Notes under the pieces: generated by a model
What the model was told of the DNA's origin: nothing
Seen by the model: the letters and a program-made list of their open reading frames with translations, nothing else
Database searches by the model: none
In this document: positions 4,726 to 5,315 of the stretch, piece after piece
How positions within the stretch are numbered: the stretch's first letter is position 1
Layout: every line of letters starts with the position of its first letter
Translations under genes and position numbers: made by a program
Assembly (NCBI GenBank): GCA_028291285.1
Contig: JAQGIJ010000535.1
Span: forward strand, 1 to 5,315
Direction: 5' to 3'
From: Phenylobacterium sp.
Lineage (GTDB): Bacteria; Pseudomonadota; Alphaproteobacteria; Caulobacterales; Caulobacteraceae
DNA: 5,315 nt

Positions 4726-5315
4726 GGCGCGGAACATGACGGCTCTGGCGCCGGATGGAAACCGGGGCCGCGCGCGCGGGCGCTCTGGCGCGGCGCGCTG
4801 GACCTGGTCTTCCCGCGCGAGCAGCTGGACGGCGCCGATGCGATCGGCGCGCACGGGCTCGCCGCCGAGGCCTGGTCGCGCATCCACTTCCTCGACGGGC
4901 CGGTCTGCGACGGCTGCGGGGTGCCGTTCGACTACGACCCGGGCCCTGGCGCGCGCTGCGCCGGCTGCATGGCCAGGCCCCGGGCGTTCGATGCGGCGCG
5001 AGCGGCCTGCCTCTATGACGAGACCTCGCGCGATCCGATCCTGAAGCTGAAGCATGCCGATCGCACGGACCTCGCCCCGCTCTTCGCTCGCTGGCTGTCG
5101 CGCGCCGCGGCCGAGCTCATCGAGGAGGCCGAGGCGATCGCCCCCGTGCCGCTGCATCCGCTGCGCCTGCTCAGCCGGCGCTACAACCAGGCCGCCGAGG
5201 TGGCCCGGCCGCTCGCGAAGCTGGCCGGCGTGGCCTATCTGGCCGACGCGGTGGTGCGCCGGCGGGCGACCGCAACCCAGGGCGGCAAGTCCGGCTCGGG
5301 CCGGCGGCGCAACGT
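4723..5315 (+). CDS. comF: ComF family phosphoribosyltransferase-like protein, 3' end outside window
   Basis: ComF proteins pair an N-terminal zinc-ribbon-like segment with a type I phosphoribosyltransferase domain. They are needed for DNA uptake in transformable bacteria, and E. coli GntX is a relative. The window holds 197 codons, with the end cut off by the right edge. Seen: WRGALDLVFP near the start (residues 22-31), two CxxC pairs at C62/C65 and C79/C82, a conserved ILKLKHADR block, VPLHPLRLLSRRYNQA (142-157), and the family segment TQGGKSGSGRRRN at the edge. The PRPP-binding acidic loop (usually DDVxTTGAT) should follow just beyond. The ATG at 4723 is preceded by a GAGGGG / GGGGGCGG leader that can serve as a ribosome binding site; GTG at 4708 is the only alternative. 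Since many alphaproteobacteria that carry it are not known to be transformable, its role here is open. Confidence 0.9.
   Translation, partial: MGAEHDGSGAGWKPGPRARALWRGALDLVFPREQLDGADAIGAHGLAAEAWSRIHFLDGPVCDGCGVPFDYDPGPGARCAGCMARPRAFDAARAACLYDETSRDPILKLKHADRTDLAPLFARWLSRAAAELIEEAEAIAPVPLHPLRLLSRRYNQAAEVARPLAKLAGVAYLADAVVRRRATATQGGKSGSGRRRN

Noticed and set aside
4411..5157. Minus-strand frame of 248 codons opposite comF
   Set aside because: Shadow: the plus strand encodes clear ComF motifs and the minus NDUFAF5-like gene uses another frame.

Overview
The window looks like an ordinary housekeeping stretch of a high-GC alphaproteobacterial chromosome (I judge about 70% GC by eye). The best lineage guess is Caulobacterales, such as Caulobacter or Phenylobacterium. 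Three things support this: the protein sequences (alphaproteobacterial MutT and ComF, and an NDUFAF5-type methyltransferase paired with ComF); strong GC bias at third codon positions; and a marked shortage of the CcrM site GANTC, of which I counted only two copies. The genus is inference.

Layout, left to right. (1) 1-1404, minus: an RhlE-type DEAD-box RNA helicase whose 3' end runs off the left edge. (2) 1405-1678: a divergent non-coding region of about 274 bp. It holds an inverted repeat that could pair over the helicase start codon, a 7-bp hairpin, a repeat-like segment and one GANTC site. (3) 1679-2502, plus: mutT and yjbQ, translationally coupled through a one-base stop/start overlap. (4) 2541-2756, minus: a 71-residue, very polar, probably disordered protein. 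It has its own strong ribosome binding site and an upstream match to the promoter of the alphaproteobacterial general stress sigma factor (EcfG/SigT). (5) 2814-3752, minus: an uncharacterised lipoprotein with four cysteines clustered near its C-terminus, preceded by an operator-like nested palindrome. (6) 3894-4724, minus: an NDUFAF5-like methyltransferase-fold protein with an eroded SAM motif I. (7) 4723-5315, plus: comF, cut off by the right edge. Genes 6 and 7 diverge, and their start codons share a single CATG.

The genes do not form one pathway. mutT (nucleotide-pool cleaning) and yjbQ form the only clear two-gene unit. The small protein and the lipoprotein lie in the same direction 57 bp apart, but the stress-type promoter in that gap suggests the small gene can be transcribed alone. 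I see no mobile element, CRISPR array, tRNA or rRNA. The points most worth checking are the EcfG-like promoter with its small hydrophilic protein, the shared divergent start codons, the degenerate SAM motif, the nested palindrome upstream of the lipoprotein gene, and the helicase start-codon pairing.
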